The notes beneath the pieces are model-generated. The model made no database searches. It was not told the DNA's origin and saw only the letters and a program-made list of their open reading frames with translations. The position numbers were made by a program, and so were the translations under genes. Below are positions 1 through 10,597 of a stretch of 64,000 bases of DNA, piece after piece (positions within the stretch are counted from its first letter, which is position 1; each line of letters begins with the position of its first letter). The DNA comes from Closterium sp. Naga37s-1 (taxonomy: Eukaryota > Streptophyta > Zygnematophyceae > Desmidiales > Closteriaceae), in NCBI GenBank assembly GCA_947471745.1, contig CANJKZ010001116.1:322501-386500 (forward strand). The letters are read 5' to 3'.

Positions 1-830
1 CTAGGGACGTGCTGCAGCACGGCACGTGGAGGAGAGGGAGACATCACTGGTGTGGAACTACAAGTATGCCGACGTGGAGTTTGGCCGCGTGCAGGCCCGG
101 GACATGCTGCAGCACCTGTGGACGGGACCCATCTCCAACACTGCTGTGGACGTGGTGGCAGGTACGGCCTGGTGCAGGTGCTGTTTCGACTGAGTCGACT
201 CAAAGGCACGCGTGCAGGCCCGCGACATGCTGCAGCACCTGTGGACGGGACCGATTTCAAACACTGCAGTCGACGTGGTGCAGGTGCTGCCTGGTGCAGG
301 TGCTGCCTGGTGTAGTGCAGGTGTCAACAGCATGCGTGCAGGCCTGAGACATGCTGCAGCACCTGTGGACGGGGCCAATTTCGAACACGGCAGTAGATGT
401 GGTGCAGGTATGCACTGGTGCAAATGGTACAGATGGGTGTGGAACTACAAGTATCCCGACATGGAGTTTGGCCGCGTGCAGGCGAGAGACATGCTGCAGC
501 ACCTGTGGACGGGACCCATCTCCAACACTGCTGTGGACGTGGTGCAGGTATGATCAGGTGCTCCTTGTGCCTGGTCTAAGGTTCAATTCAAGCACTCTGT
601 GAGTCAACTCCCTAACACGCACACAGGCAAGAGACGGGGAGTTTGGCCGCGTGCAGGCCCGGGACATGCTGCAGCACCTCTGGACGGGACCCATCTCCAA
701 CACGGCTGTGGATGTTGTGCAAATGTTGCCTGGTGCGGGTTCTTCCTGGTGCGGGTACTTCCTGGTGCGGGTACTTCCTGGTGCGGGTACTTCCTGGTGC
801 GGGTACTTCCTGGTGCTGCCTGGTGCTGCC
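1..830 (+). repeat. Ladder of five copies of one TPS1 exon
   Basis: The exon coding VQARDMLQHLWTGPISNTA recurs at about 1-156, 205-283, 332-407, 430-547 and 632-721. Only the first and fourth also carry the upstream WNYKY part. The third has a TGA after VQA. Copy 2 is followed by short tandem repeats of its own donor edge (GTGCAG then GTGCTGCCTG, about 268-315). Copy 5 is followed by about five 16-bp repeats of GTGCGGGTACTTCCTG (733-815). The copies differ enough to be old and decaying. Confidence 0.85.
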
Positions 831-2583
831 TGATGCTGCCTGATGCGTGCATGTACTACCGATGCCCCCCTCGTGTGCTTGCACTCCGTGATCCTAGCAT
901 CCCTAAGTATCACTCCCCCTTCTTCCCCCTTCCCCCTTCAGGGCGGCAAGTCTGTGGGTGCAGCCTGTGGGGGGAGCAAGGGGGCAGCCATGGAGAAGGT
1001 GTTGGGCGAGATGGTGTGATTCGTTCACCCTGTTCATGTCTCTCCCCCGCTCTTGATCCCTGTTGAATTGACTCAAGCGCGTGCGTGCTATGCCCCTCGC
1101 CCTTTCCCTCTTGCCCACCCACTCTCCCCATCGCAGGGAGGCAAGTCAGTGGGTGCAGCCGGTGGGAGTGAGCAAGGGAGCAGCGATGGAGACAGTGTTG
1201 GGGGAGATACTGTGATTCGTTCACCTGCCCCTCTCTCTCCCTCTCGTTCTCCCTCTCGGTGCAGTAATCTCAGAAGCATGCTATGCCTCTCGCCCTTTCC
1301 CCCTTTGCTCACCTGGGCTCCCCCTCACAGGGTGGAAAGTCAGTGGAGGTGCGGCCGGTGGGGGTGAGCAAGGGAGCGGCCATGGAGAGGGTGTTGGGGG
1401 AGATAGTGCATCAGAAGCCGCTGCCGTGCCCCTTTGACTTCGTCATGACCGTCGGCCACTTCCTCTCACGGGTGAGCCAAGTCATTCCTCTCGCACATGA
1501 GGCTTGCCGCTCACACCTGGGCCTTTCCCGTCATCTGGCACTGCTTTCCCATATCTTCCCCAACATTTCCCAGCTCACCTTTTTCTCAACCTGCCCTTTC
1601 CCCTTACCTGACCTGCTTTTCTGATGCCGCAATTCTCCCTTTTCTAACCCCCTTTTTTCCCTCCCCTCCCCGCCAACAGGACAACGACATATGCCAGTTC
1701 TTTTTAAGCATCACACACACCCCTACCTCCCTTCCTTTCACCCCTCATCTCCCTCGCCAACAGGTGAAGGACATATAGCAATTCTTTGAACCCAACCTGT
1801 TTTTTCTAGGCACCTCAACCTCCCCGTTCCATCCCCTTCCTCCCCCCCACGCCCGCACAGGACGAGGACATATACCAGCTCTTTAAACCAGACTCTAATT
1901 CCATTGCCCTCAAACCCTCTGCTCTCTCTCCCCCACATCCCTCTCCCCCGCTTTCCCATTCCCCACCCCACCCAACAGGACGAGGACATATACCAGTTCT
2001 TTGAGCCAGACCTGCCGCATGACAACAACATGCCGCCTGGCATGGACGGTTACCAGCAGAGCATGGACGGCACCATGGGTCCCATGGATGGTAACTGCGG
2101 TGTATCCATGGATGGTAACATGGTAGCCATGGGTCATGCGTCTTTGGACGGGGCAGTCATGGATCAAGTCACGAGGGATCATATCACGGCTCTTGAGCAT
2201 GCTGATTCATACCTTCCAGAGTATTACACTACCAGCCCTACCACCACGTTCGATACAAGCACAACCGCTACAAGCACTCTCACCGCTGCTCATGACCGCT
2301 CCAATCCTCCTCCTGACACCAAGCCTCCCACGGGCCTGCCTCCCGCACCTCCTCCGAGCGTTCCTGGTCCTGACAGCCTGGGCTCGGCGCCGCTGCCTAT
2401 GTTTGCCGGACCAGGATACGGCAGCCCCGTGCCGCAGTCAGCGGCTCGGGGGGGAGGTTCGGGGCCGCTGGTGGCACGTGTGATTTTTGGGGATTCGCAT
2501 AGCAGAATCCAAATGGAGGGTGGGGGAAGACACCCGGGGAGGGATGGTGCTGCCTCCCCTGCCGCCGCTGCTGCTGCTGCCAC

Positions 2584-2644
<61 letters not shown>

Positions 2645-3529
2645 ACCTCAGCAGCTGCCACTGGTGCTTCGGTTGCTGCTGGTCCTAGCTCACCCTCTCC
2701 CTCTTTCTCTGCTGCTGCTGCGCTCTCTGACGCCGGCCCACGACCCCACACTCCCGACTCTGTCACAGCACGCAGCAGCCGGCTCAAGGCCGAGTCGCGG
2801 GGTGGAGGGAGCACCGATGGAGATGCAGTAGGGTCGGAGGGAAGAGCAGCACTAGCCGGGGCAGGGGCTGGTGGGGTGGGTGGGAGTAGTAGTGGGAGGA
2901 TCCGAGGGGGAGGGCTGGGAGGGTTCCGGTGGAAAGGGAGCAAGAAGTCTGAGAAGAAATCTGCCTTCTCCTTCTCCTCGCCGTCACTGGTCAGTCTTCT
3001 CGGGTCAGCTCTGGAAGGCGCCACGGGCAGCCCGAGAAAAACCGGCATGGGGCGAAGCAGCAGTGGCGGGAGGGGGGAGGCGGAGCTATGTTCCCCAGCT
3101 GCAAGCAATGCTGCTGGTGCTCAGGGCGTGGGGAACGGGAGTGGAAGGCGAGAGGAAGCAAATGGAGCGGAGGCGGGAGAGAGATTGCTTGCGCCGATCA
3201 CTGGGTTTTCCAACCTGTCGAGCTTTTCAAGTCATTCTGGGACAACTGGCGTTTCAGAGGAGTCAGGGTTTTCTACACAGGAGAGCTCGTCAATGCTTCC
3301 AACTGTGTTGGACTCTGAGGAGGATGGGCATGGGGAGGAAATAAGCCATCGCAGCAGTGGGGATTACTGCCCGATTGTCGATCTCACCGCCGATTCTTAC
3401 TTTTCATGTGCTGTGGGGCGCAAGCGGTCTTTGGCGCGATACTCTCTTGCAACCACTGATGATGTGGTAACCATGCTGAAGGCAATCTCAGATAGCTATG
3501 GCCTTGGCCCTGGATTTCGGACAGCTTAG
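1..3529 (+). CDS. TPS1: TPS1-type (class I) trehalose-6-phosphate synthase, 3' part
   Basis: Class I TPS joins UDP-glucose and glucose-6-phosphate to trehalose-6-phosphate, a cytosolic sugar signal. Only the C-terminal TPP-like domain and tail are here; the gene starts left of the window. Exons I can place: an exon reading RETSLVWNYKYADVEFG then QHLWTGPISNTAVDVV (copies at 1-156 and 430-547), exon 1331-1471 (GGKSVEVRPVGVSKGAAMER through GHFLSR), and last exon 1979-3529 (DEDIYQFFEPDLP to stop). Splice phases agree at both later junctions. GHFL..DEDIY in place of the DDxSDE of active HAD phosphatases is normal for class I proteins, so this domain should not be a phosphatase. The last exon adds a long Ala/Ser/Gly/Pro-rich insert before a conserved end (YFSCAVGRKRSLARY). 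Which upstream exon copy is really used is uncertain. Confidence 0.85.
191..202. repeat. Palindrome TGAGTCGACTCA at a ghost-exon edge
   Basis: The 12-bp perfect palindrome lies just before the point where copy 2 of the TPS1 exon begins (GCGTGCAGG at about 209). The same core recurs at ghost edges in HAD-2. Confidence 0.7.
942..1214 (+). repeat. Two ghost copies of TPS1 exon GGKSVEVRPVGVSKG
   Basis: Copies start after acceptor AGs at 942 and 1137; the full exon starts at 1331, so the period is about 195 bp. The ghosts read GGKSVGAA then GAAMEKVLGEM before a TGA, and they lose homology before the FVMTVGHF part and donor. Each carries its own pyrimidine-rich acceptor tract. Confidence 0.85.
1680..1900 (+). 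repeat. Three ghost copies of the start of the last TPS1 exon
   Basis: Starts after AG at 1680 (DNDICQFF), 1764 (VKDI, stop, QFFEPNL) and 1861 (DEDIYQLFKPD); the working exon starts at 1979 (DEDIYQFFEPDLP). Each is preceded by a C/T-rich tract ending in CAG. Homology lasts only about 40 bp. Confidence 0.85.
2561..2646 (+). repeat. GCT-repeat polyalanine tract in TPS1 tail
   Basis: A nearly pure run of GCT codons (interrupted by GCC and one ACC) encodes about 27 alanines in the last TPS1 exon. On the opposite strand and in other frames it also reads open, which creates false long frames. Confidence 0.9.
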
Positions 3530-4051
3530 CTTGATTACTTAGGTTGTTAGTGCTCTAGCAAATGCTGGAGGTGTTCTTTTATTTTTGTGCGGGATCCTTG
3601 TAACGAGCTGGTCAGTTCGGGCTTCTAACAAGGATGCCCATTTTCGGACAACAGCACTTTCGCAAGAAGTTTCCCAACACGAAGAAGCAGAAACCATTCT
3701 TCGCCGAACCGCACAACTCTAGTACCCTTCCGACTGGAGAAATCGGAGCCGTTGAGACCAGCATCCACGCTTCGTGAAGAACGCTTTCCACATTGCAAAT
3801 TTCTCGCGAAAGCACGCCTCCCCTTTCCCACCAACAGCTTCATTCCAGTGCTGGAAAATCGAACCTCGCGGGGCAAACCCTTTTCAATGCATGAGCCAGT
3901 CTGGTGGTAATTTCACCTCCACTTTCCGTCACTCGTTGCATTGCTGGCATAACTTCTCCTCAGTCGTGTCTACCTTCCCCTACGAAAAGAACCATGAATC
4001 TACTAGGATGTACACTTCGTACTTATCATGGCGTATGTGGTTCATACCTGG
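3530..4051. other. Spacer between TPS1 and the solo LTR
   Basis: TPS1 3' untranslated DNA followed by single-copy looking sequence. I see no coding exon or RNA gene. Confidence 0.6.
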
Positions 4052-4603
4052 TGATGTAAAGGACTCTCCTCTACTTTGCAGGAACTGGGAATTGTTCTAA
4101 ACGATAGAGCTCTGTCTTAGCTTTCCAACGAGCCGTCAATTGCTTCGTTCGCCTGAGAAACGAGCGAGCTATAGCTGGAAACGTGAAGACTATGCTCTAT
4201 GTTGAAGGATAGGAATCTCTCTGGATTTTGTGTTCGAATGCACTTCATACAAAGTGATTCAGAATGTTCAGTATATCATGCAATACAAAAGCAAACACAT
4301 TTATATGAACTGCAAAACGTCGAATCGCACATGTAACCTCGAACCGCGGTACACTCGAATGTTCGAGTAACATCGAAGGGGTGAAATTCGACTCTCGAAT
4401 TTCACCGAATCGAATTCTCCCTGAGTCTCGATTCATCTTGTGTTGCCATGTGGCACCAATCGAGTGGGTCTTCCGAAGTCAACCCACACACTTCGTGAAA
4501 CCTGCAGCTCTCTCAAGCGGTGAGCACCGAAACACATTCGGTGGGTTGGGGGCATATCAATTGCCCCACCACCGTTTGCTTCTAACTCACGCGACCTCCA
4601 ACA
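4052..4603. mobile_element. Solo LTR of the Copia-1 family
   Basis: Starts TGATGTAAAGGACTCTCC and ends CCTCCAACA, like the 537-bp LTRs at 8009 and 12342, but clearly diverged from them. It is flanked by the 5-bp direct repeat CCTGG (4047-4051 and 4604-4608), as expected for LTR-LTR recombination of an inserted element. It ends only 133 bp before the start codon of gene A and may supply promoter sequence. Confidence 0.9.
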
Positions 4604-4736
4604 CCTGGTACCTATACCAACACGCAGCGACTTTCTGAAGCAACTAGAGTCGTCACCAGCATCTCTGTTTGTAGACGCTTTTTGAACAAACGATTTTCCT
4701 AGCAGCTCGAAATACGATAATTTCATCTTCGCAGTG

Positions 4737-5664
4737 ATGGCACGTTTCAGCAAGGCTGTGGTAATCCTCGCGCTCCTCGGCCTCGTCGCATCAGGTAAGA
4801 CTGCGAGGCCAATCTTTTCTTGCATCCCACATCCTCAGCAAGACGCCATCACATGTAGGATCAATATGTTCTGAAGCTGTCGCCAGTATTCTCACCTTTA
4901 CGTTTCTCTTCTCTCGTTTCAGGGGTTCTCGCCCAGGGACCCGGCTATGGTGGAGGCAGGGGCGGCGGAGGGCGCGGAGGACCGGGATTTCGGGGGGGGC
5001 GCGGAGGAGGCAGGGGCGGGCCTGGACGGGGACCCGGTGGGGGCCTCGGGCTGGGCCCTGGCGCCGCTCTGGGCACGTTCTACGGCCACGTGGAGGCTGA
5101 TCTGACGGGCACCGGCAACATCACTGGACGCATGCACGTTGTCGTATTCAAGTGAGTACTGTTCACGCATAGCAGCATTTACGCTTAACCTGAAGCACTT
5201 TTTGCTCCTTGGTTTCTCCGTTTTCTGTACGCGTTTCGACGTGCCATTGAACCGCGTTTTTGGCGATTGTGCTGTGTTCGTTTTTGATCAGGAACAACAC
5301 CGACTACAACGTCCGTTACGTGCTGAGGATCGGCGGCCTCCCAACCCCAGGTCTTCCTACCGCTGCCGCCGTCCTGAATAACGACAACACTGTACTCGAT
5401 TTCCCGGATGCCACGTGGACCAACACCACTGGCCAGCAGCCCTATGGCTACGGCTGGAGGAGGCGCAACCGTGCATGGGTCGGTGGTGTGTGTTTCCGTT
5501 ACAATGCTACTGGGGTTTACTACAACGCGAACACGAAGACCACTGATGGCGACAAGACGATTGGGTCTATTGCTGTGGCCATGGTTGCCGCTCCTGCAGC
5601 TTATAGTGGCCGTATCACTGCTCCTGGTGGCGTTGCTGCTGGCAAGTTCCACACTTGGCGTTAG
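4737..5664 (+). CDS. Secreted CHRD-like family protein A (glycine-rich)
   Basis: Exons 4737-4794, 4923-5151 and 5292-5664 join in frame. The product starts with a signal peptide (MARFSKAVVILALLGLVASG, then VLAQ), followed by about 50 residues rich in Gly, Arg and Pro, then a domain of about 150 residues containing GHVEADLTGTGNITGRMHVV, NVRYVLRIGGLPTPG and PAAYSGRITAPGGVAAG. The order of strands (long hydrophobic strand, GL..P.AA turn, VV.FP, then a Y.G.I..PGG end) resembles CHRD domains; that is a fold-level impression, not a search result. Likely secreted or cell-wall located. It is the most divergent member: members B to E lack the Gly-rich linker and have a different exon 2. Confidence 0.75.
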
Positions 5665-6715
5665 GAATTCTCGTAAGGCTTGGGTGGATGCGAGGAGTTG
5701 ATAGTAGGCCTTATGGATGCATTGCTATAAGTTTCGCACCTTTTTACCAGTCAGGTGCTAAGCCTGGAGTGGGTGCGAAACTTATTGCATCTCTCACGTT
5801 TGATGCTTGGGGTATTCGTGTTTAGGGTTTCCGGAGAAAAATGTATTTTGTGTTTGTGGCATTACATTTGCTGTGTATGCATGCGTAACGACTGTTTGAA
5901 ACGAGAATGTTCGGCAACAGCCTCACGAAAAGAAGATAATGTAACCATCCAAACCAAACCTACCAGCTGATTTGCATGCCCGTTGGAAATTCAACATTTG
6001 GGTGCGAACAAGCACCACTGGCACTAGCGCACTGCTTCTTGTGCCTGATGTCAGATTCCCACATGCACCACATTGCTGCATATGCCTCCAACACTGCCTG
6101 TTTTGGCTGCACGTGCACCACTTAGGTTTGGCCAGTTTCCTCAACGGCAGTAACCATGCATCCCTAGTCGTCGTTGTACTCGTTATCGCTCATTAGCTCA
6201 GAATCTGTCGCAGACAAGCGAATGCTTCGTTGCGCTTGTAACATGCCTTGGCCTACAAACCGTCAAACAGAAATGGTTCACTGCAAATTTCACGATTGCC
6301 AGTCAAACCACATGGATGGTGGGAAGGTGTTTCTTATCATGGAGGTTGTCGGACTCGTCCTTTCATAATGGCTGCCAGCTGTGTGACAGACACGTTTATG
6401 GGGATGACCTGTGGTGGCGGCGACTCTGAGCCTGCGACTCGCGTCGCAGGAAAGCTTCCAGAAGCCGACAATGGCGCATTCTGCGGGTTTCAGAGCTGCC
6501 GCGCGGCATGGCTGGATGATGGTGGTTAGGACTCTAGCGGCAATCGCGCTGATGATGGCGGAAAGCGGGTGTCGGACGGATTTATCACTCCTGTTCGATC
6601 ATTTGAGGATACTCAATCGTTTCATTGCTTATCTGCCACCGCTTTCAATGCCTATCTGCCACTTCGAGATGATTGACTACACCTTCCACCTCCCCGTCAC
6701 AGAAGACCGTCTATC
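5665..6715. other. Duplicated non-coding flank upstream of gene B
   Basis: From about 5880 it matches the second block (30534-30620, then 34283-35009), with two later insertions in that second copy. No coding exon was found. The last 60 bp, ending TCTATC before the ATG of gene B, are shared with genes C, D and E and probably hold the common core promoter. Confidence 0.65.
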
Positions 6716-7930
6716 ATGAGGCTGCAGACACCTCTTTTCGCCGTCTGGTTGTTGCTCGTCGTTCACGCATCCATAGCAGGTGAGGACGAATTCGACGTCT
6801 GAAATAGAAGCTTAATTCCAGAAGTAGTAGCTATTTTGCCAAATCGTTTTCTTGCTTGTTATAGACCTCGCATAAACTTCGCCAATGCCTAATGTGTCCT
6901 TTCAGAGGGCCGACGCGTGCTGGACAATGACTCTGTGAAGTTAAGTGGTCCCCAGACACTGTCGGAATCAATAAACGCAGAGAATTCTGCAGCAAGAACA
7001 AGGCTGGCTCAACTGAGAAATGCACGTGGAAGTTACCAGGGTAAGCTCCACCGACCATCTCCATCAACGCTTGACGCCGTCTTGACAGTGACGCACTGTA
7101 ATTCCTATTTCTCCAAACGGCATGCCAGGCTGAGCCGCATGTTGTATCGTTTCCCTCACGAACATTGAACTTGTTCCATGACAGCTCATGCGGATGCGAC
7201 ATTGAGAGGCGTTGGCGATATCAGCGGTGTGATTCGAGTGGTCGTTTTCCGCAATACCACCAGCGTGAACATTTGGTACTCGCTCCACTTGACCGGATTA
7301 AAGCCGGCGGCCCAAATTGTTCATGCTTTTAAAAGTTGACCAGAGGGAGTTTTTCTGGTGTGGGCTTTGGCGAGAGTTTCCGATTTCGTCTAGGTTCGTT
7401 TTTTTCGCGAGACCCAGCCAACCCTCGGTTTTCCCCCTGGTGAGTGAATCTGTCTTCGAAAGTCCCAAATTGCAAGTGCGTGACTTTCAAAAGCTTGGAC
7501 ACTCAACTTCGTCAAGTTTTAAAAACTTGACCCTCGCGGCCCGCAATTTGGGACGCGGGCTTTAAGCGTCCAAGGTTTCCCGACTGTTGCTGGAATCGTC
7601 CCTGCCAGGTCTAATGGTCCCGTGATTTATTTCCCTTCCAATACTTGGTCCAATGTGACAAATAGTCCTCCCTTCGACCTTGGTTGGATAAAGCAAGGCG
7701 ATGCGAGGAGGATGGGCCTGCTTTATAAGTGCACTTCATCCGGATGGTGCTATAATGCAGGGAGCGTTCTTGCAGGGGCAGGAATGACCGTCGCTGATAT
7801 CATTGGGAGATTGCTGGATTTTCCCGAATCTTATTATGGAATCATTGTGGCTCCGGGAGGAAGAGCAAGGGGTGTGTTTACGGTGCAACCACTGGCGGAT
7901 AAGGTGTCTCGTGATGGCTCCTCATCTTGA
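6716..7930 (+). pseudogene. CHRD-like family member B, broken by a TTAA insertion
   Basis: Exon 1 6716-6779 (signal peptide MRLQTPLFAVWLLLVVHASI), exon 2 6906-7040 (EGRRVLDNDSVKLSG to SYQ), exon 3 from 7185 (HADATLRGVGDISGVIRVVV). Exon 3 is interrupted at 7302 by a 260-bp element and resumes at 7566 (VQGFPTVAGIVPARSNGPV) to a stop at 7928-7930. The element plus its duplicated TTAA is 264 bp, a multiple of three, but reads a TGA 15 codons after the junction. Without removal of the insert, the protein loses two thirds of its domain. The rest of the frame is clean, so the insertion may be recent. Paralogous to D by position. Confidence 0.8.
7302..7561. mobile_element. 260-bp MITE-like element with TTAA target duplication
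   Basis: Ends are imperfect inverted repeats: AGCCGGCGGCCCAAATTG at the left and the complement of AGCCCGCGTCCCAAATTG at the right (16 of 18 match). TTAA flanks it at 7298-7301 and 7562-7565. Genes C, D and E have no insert at this codon. An internal imperfect inverted pair (TTTTAAAAGTTGACC against GTCAAGTTTTTAAAAC) lies next to the ends. TTAA suggests a piggyBac-like transposase, but the termini are not diagnostic. Confidence 0.8.
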
Positions 7931-8008
7931 AGGCAGTTCTGCATGTGGTTCATTGCACGGACGTCATGCCGTTTTGTACATTATAGACCAACAGCTCAAT
8001 TAGAGCCT

Positions 8009-8545
8009 TGATGTAAAGGACTCTCCTCTACTTTGCAGGAACTGGGATTTGTACTAATCACTAGAGCACACTCTTGGCTTTCCAAGGAGCCGTAGAACAC
8101 GTAATTCGCCCAAGTATCGGCTGAGATACGGCTTTCAACGTGCTAGGTAGTGCTCTAAGATTGAAGGATAGAAAGTCTCTGGATTTTGTGTCGAGTTGAA
8201 CCGTGTATAGAAAACTCTGATTTTTAGTATGAAACATGCATACAAAGCAACTAGTTTTATATCATGCAATCAACATCGAACCGCGTTCGTAACATCGCAT
8301 CGCTACACTTCGCGAATGTTCTCGTAACATTTCGAAGTGGTGAAATTCGACACTCGAATTTCACTCATCCGAATGTTCCTTCAAGTCTCGAACTTTCTGG
8401 TGCTGCCATGTGGCACCGAATTGGTTGAGTCTTCCGAAGTCAATCTTCAGCCCCACGCCAACCTGCAGCTCACTCGAAGGTGAGAAGCAAGAGCAGCACC
8501 GTTCGGTGGTTGGGGGCAAAACCTAGCCCCACGCAACCTCCAACA
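8009..8545 (-). repeat. 3' LTR of Copia-1
   Basis: 537 bp, beginning TGATGTAAAGG and ending CTCCAACA on the plus strand, nearly identical to 12342-12878. Confidence 0.95.
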
Positions 8546-8566
8546 CTCCCCCTTGCACCCAAGCCA

Positions 8567-10597
8567 CTAGGTGCTCAATCCAACACGCTCACAGCATGCA
8601 CGGAATGAATCCTTAGGGAGTGGTTTAGTGAGGAAGTTCGCGGGTTGAGCTTTGGTGCTTATGTAAGTGAGTTTGACCTCACCCTTCTCAACTGCCTCAC
8701 GAATGAAGTGATGCTTCACTTCGATATGTTTGGTTCGCCCATGAAGGACCGCGTTGTGAGAGAGGCTTATGGCGGCTTGGTTGTCACAAAAGAGAGGAAT
8801 TGGGTTCGTTTGAGGATGCCCAAGCTCCGCTAGAAGACGTCGCAGCCATATCGCCTCCATGGCACCTTGAGCGAGTGCCATATACTCCGCTTCCGTTGAG
8901 CTTAGAGCCACGGTTGGTTGCTTCTTGCTTTGCCAACTCACGGCCGCCCCAAGCAAGGTGAAGACATACCCGGAGGTACTATTGCGCGTGCTCGGATCTC
9001 CCGCGTAGTCCGAGTCGGCATAGCCCTTGAGTTCAATCGGGCCGGCTTCATACACGAGCCCCAAGTTAGGTGTGCCTTGGAGGTAGCGTAGAACGCGTCC
9101 TCCCGCGCGCACATGCTCGGTATGAGGGTTGCTCACGACTCGTCCAAGCACCCCGGCGGCGTATGCGAGATCGGGACGAGTAGAAACGGCGGCATACATG
9201 AGCGAGCCCACTAGCGAATGAAACCGCTTCCCTTCGGCTTCATCGAGGGTGGATTCTTCCTCTTCCGTGAGGCAAGAGAACCCCGTAGCTAGTGGTGTTC
9301 CCACCGGTTTGCTATTGCCCATGCCGAAGCTCTCCACTACCCCCTTCACATACTTCTCTTGGTGGAGGTGGATGGTCCCGTTGGCTCGGTCACGGTCAAC
9401 GTGCATCCCAAGGTAGTACGTGACCGGCCCCAAGTCCCTCATAGCAAACTCCGCCCCTAGCCGTTGCTTGACCTCCCGAATGAGGTCTTTGGAGTCGGAG
9501 AAGAGGAGTAAGTCATCGACGTAGAGTAAAAGCACCAATTGCTTCTCCCCCTCCTTCAACACGTACAAAGCGCTATCGCACTCGCTACGCGCGAAGCCGT
9601 GTTGAAGAAGAAAGTCGTCGATGCGCTTGTACCATCCGCGTGGACTTTGCTTCAAGCCGTAAAGGGTACGCTTGAGCTTCCACACCCTTCCGCTACCGTC
9701 ATCGTACCCCGGGGGTTGCCGCATGTAGACTTCTTCCATAAGAAGCCCGTAGAGGAAGGCGGTGCAAACGTCCAATTGCTCCACCTCGAGATTGAGGGAT
9801 GCCGCTAACGCGAGCAACACCCGAAGAGTTGTAGCCTTAGCGACGGGAGCGAAAGTCTCGCTATAGTGCTCCCCCTCCCGTTGAGTGTATCCTTGAGCTA
9901 CAAGCCTCGCCTTGTAGCGTTCGACACTCCCATCGGCTCCCAACTTCTTCGTAAGCACCCATTTGCACCCCACCAAGTAGGCACCCTTCGGCGGGTCGAC
10001 GAGCTCGAACACATCGTTCTCCTTGATCGATGCTAGCTCCTTCTCCATCGCTTGCTTCCATAGAGGTGCATCCGGAGAAGCCAAAGCCTCCGCGTGGGTG
10101 CGAGGGTCATCTCCCATGGTTGCGAAGCAATATGCCGCACGCTCCTCATCCAACTCCCCAACGGCTACCGTAGCGTAGTCGGCTAACTTCGTGTTGGGGC
10201 GAGGTGTACGACGCCCACGGGTCAACGCCAATGGTAGGGAAGAAGGTGCGGAGGGAGTTGCCTCCTCGGTTGGTGGCACCTCCACGACATCGTCATCGCT
10301 CTCCTCGTTCTCCCCCCCTCCACTTTCGGCTTCATTGTCCACTTGTGATGGAACCTCCACCGCCTCATCCTCCTCTCGTGCGGGAAGTACGACGGTGTGT
10401 TGCGGCATTGGTGGTTCCTTCGACGGAAACTTGTCTTCGTCGAAGACCACGTCTCGAGATGTGACGACGCGCCTTTCACCCAAGTCCCACACTCGCCACG
10501 CACGCTCGTTTGCCGCAATTCCCAAGTAGATTGCCGCACGAGCCTTCGGTTGCAACTTGTGACGAAGCCGGGACATGGTAGTAGCAAAGGCACCCAA
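8567..10597 (-). CDS. Copia-1 reverse transcriptase-RNase H
   Basis: This is the 3' half of the pol polyprotein. The minus-strand frame reads an integrase C-terminal tail (KARAAIYLGIAANERAWRVW), an acidic linker, the RT domain (VGCKWVLTKK, YKARLVAQGYTQ, then the catalytic LLLYVDDLLLFS) and RNase H (SWQSKKQPTVALSSTEAEYM, FCDNQAAISL, RTKHIEVKHHF) to the end PKDSFRACCERVGLS. All catalytic motifs visible here are intact. The upstream PR-IN part is in another frame; the shift lies near 10560, so the start at 10597 is only the first Met and not a true initiation site. Confidence 0.92.
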   Translation of the reverse strand: MGAFATTMSRLRHKLQPKARAAIYLGIAANERAWRVWDLGERRVVTSRDVVFDEDKFPSKEPPMPQHTVVLPAREEDEAVEVPSQVDNEAESGGGENEESDDDVVEVPPTEEATPSAPSSLPLALTRGRRTPRPNTKLADYATVAVGELDEERAAYCFATMGDDPRTHAEALASPDAPLWKQAMEKELASIKENDVFELVDPPKGAYLVGCKWVLTKKLGADGSVERYKARLVAQGYTQREGEHYSETFAPVAKATTLRVLLALAASLNLEVEQLDVCTAFLYGLLMEEVYMRQPPGYDDGSGRVWKLKRTLYGLKQSPRGWYKRIDDFLLQHGFARSECDSALYVLKEGEKQLVLLLYVDDLLLFSDSKDLIREVKQRLGAEFAMRDLGPVTYYLGMHVDRDRANGTIHLHQEKYVKGVVESFGMGNSKPVGTPLATGFSCLTEEEESTLDEAEGKRFHSLVGSLMYAAVSTRPDLAYAAGVLGRVVSNPHTEHVRAGGRVLRYLQGTPNLGLVYEAGPIELKGYADSDYAGDPSTRNSTSGYVFTLLGAAVSWQSKKQPTVALSSTEAEYMALAQGAMEAIWLRRLLAELGHPQTNPIPLFCDNQAAISLSHNAVLHGRTKHIEVKHHFIREAVEKGEVKLTYISTKAQPANFLTKPLPKDSFRACCERVGLST

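Noticed and set aside
1331..2010. Calling the TPS1 C-terminal domain an active trehalose phosphatase or a class II TPS
   Set aside because: The GHFL...DEDIY and WNYKYADVEFGR motifs are those of class I proteins, which lack the DDxSDE active site.
2290..3108. Long minus-strand open frame opposite the TPS1 tail
   Set aside because: Mirror of the GCT repeat and GC-rich low-complexity coding sequence; no conserved motif, and the plus strand has the matching TPS1 end.
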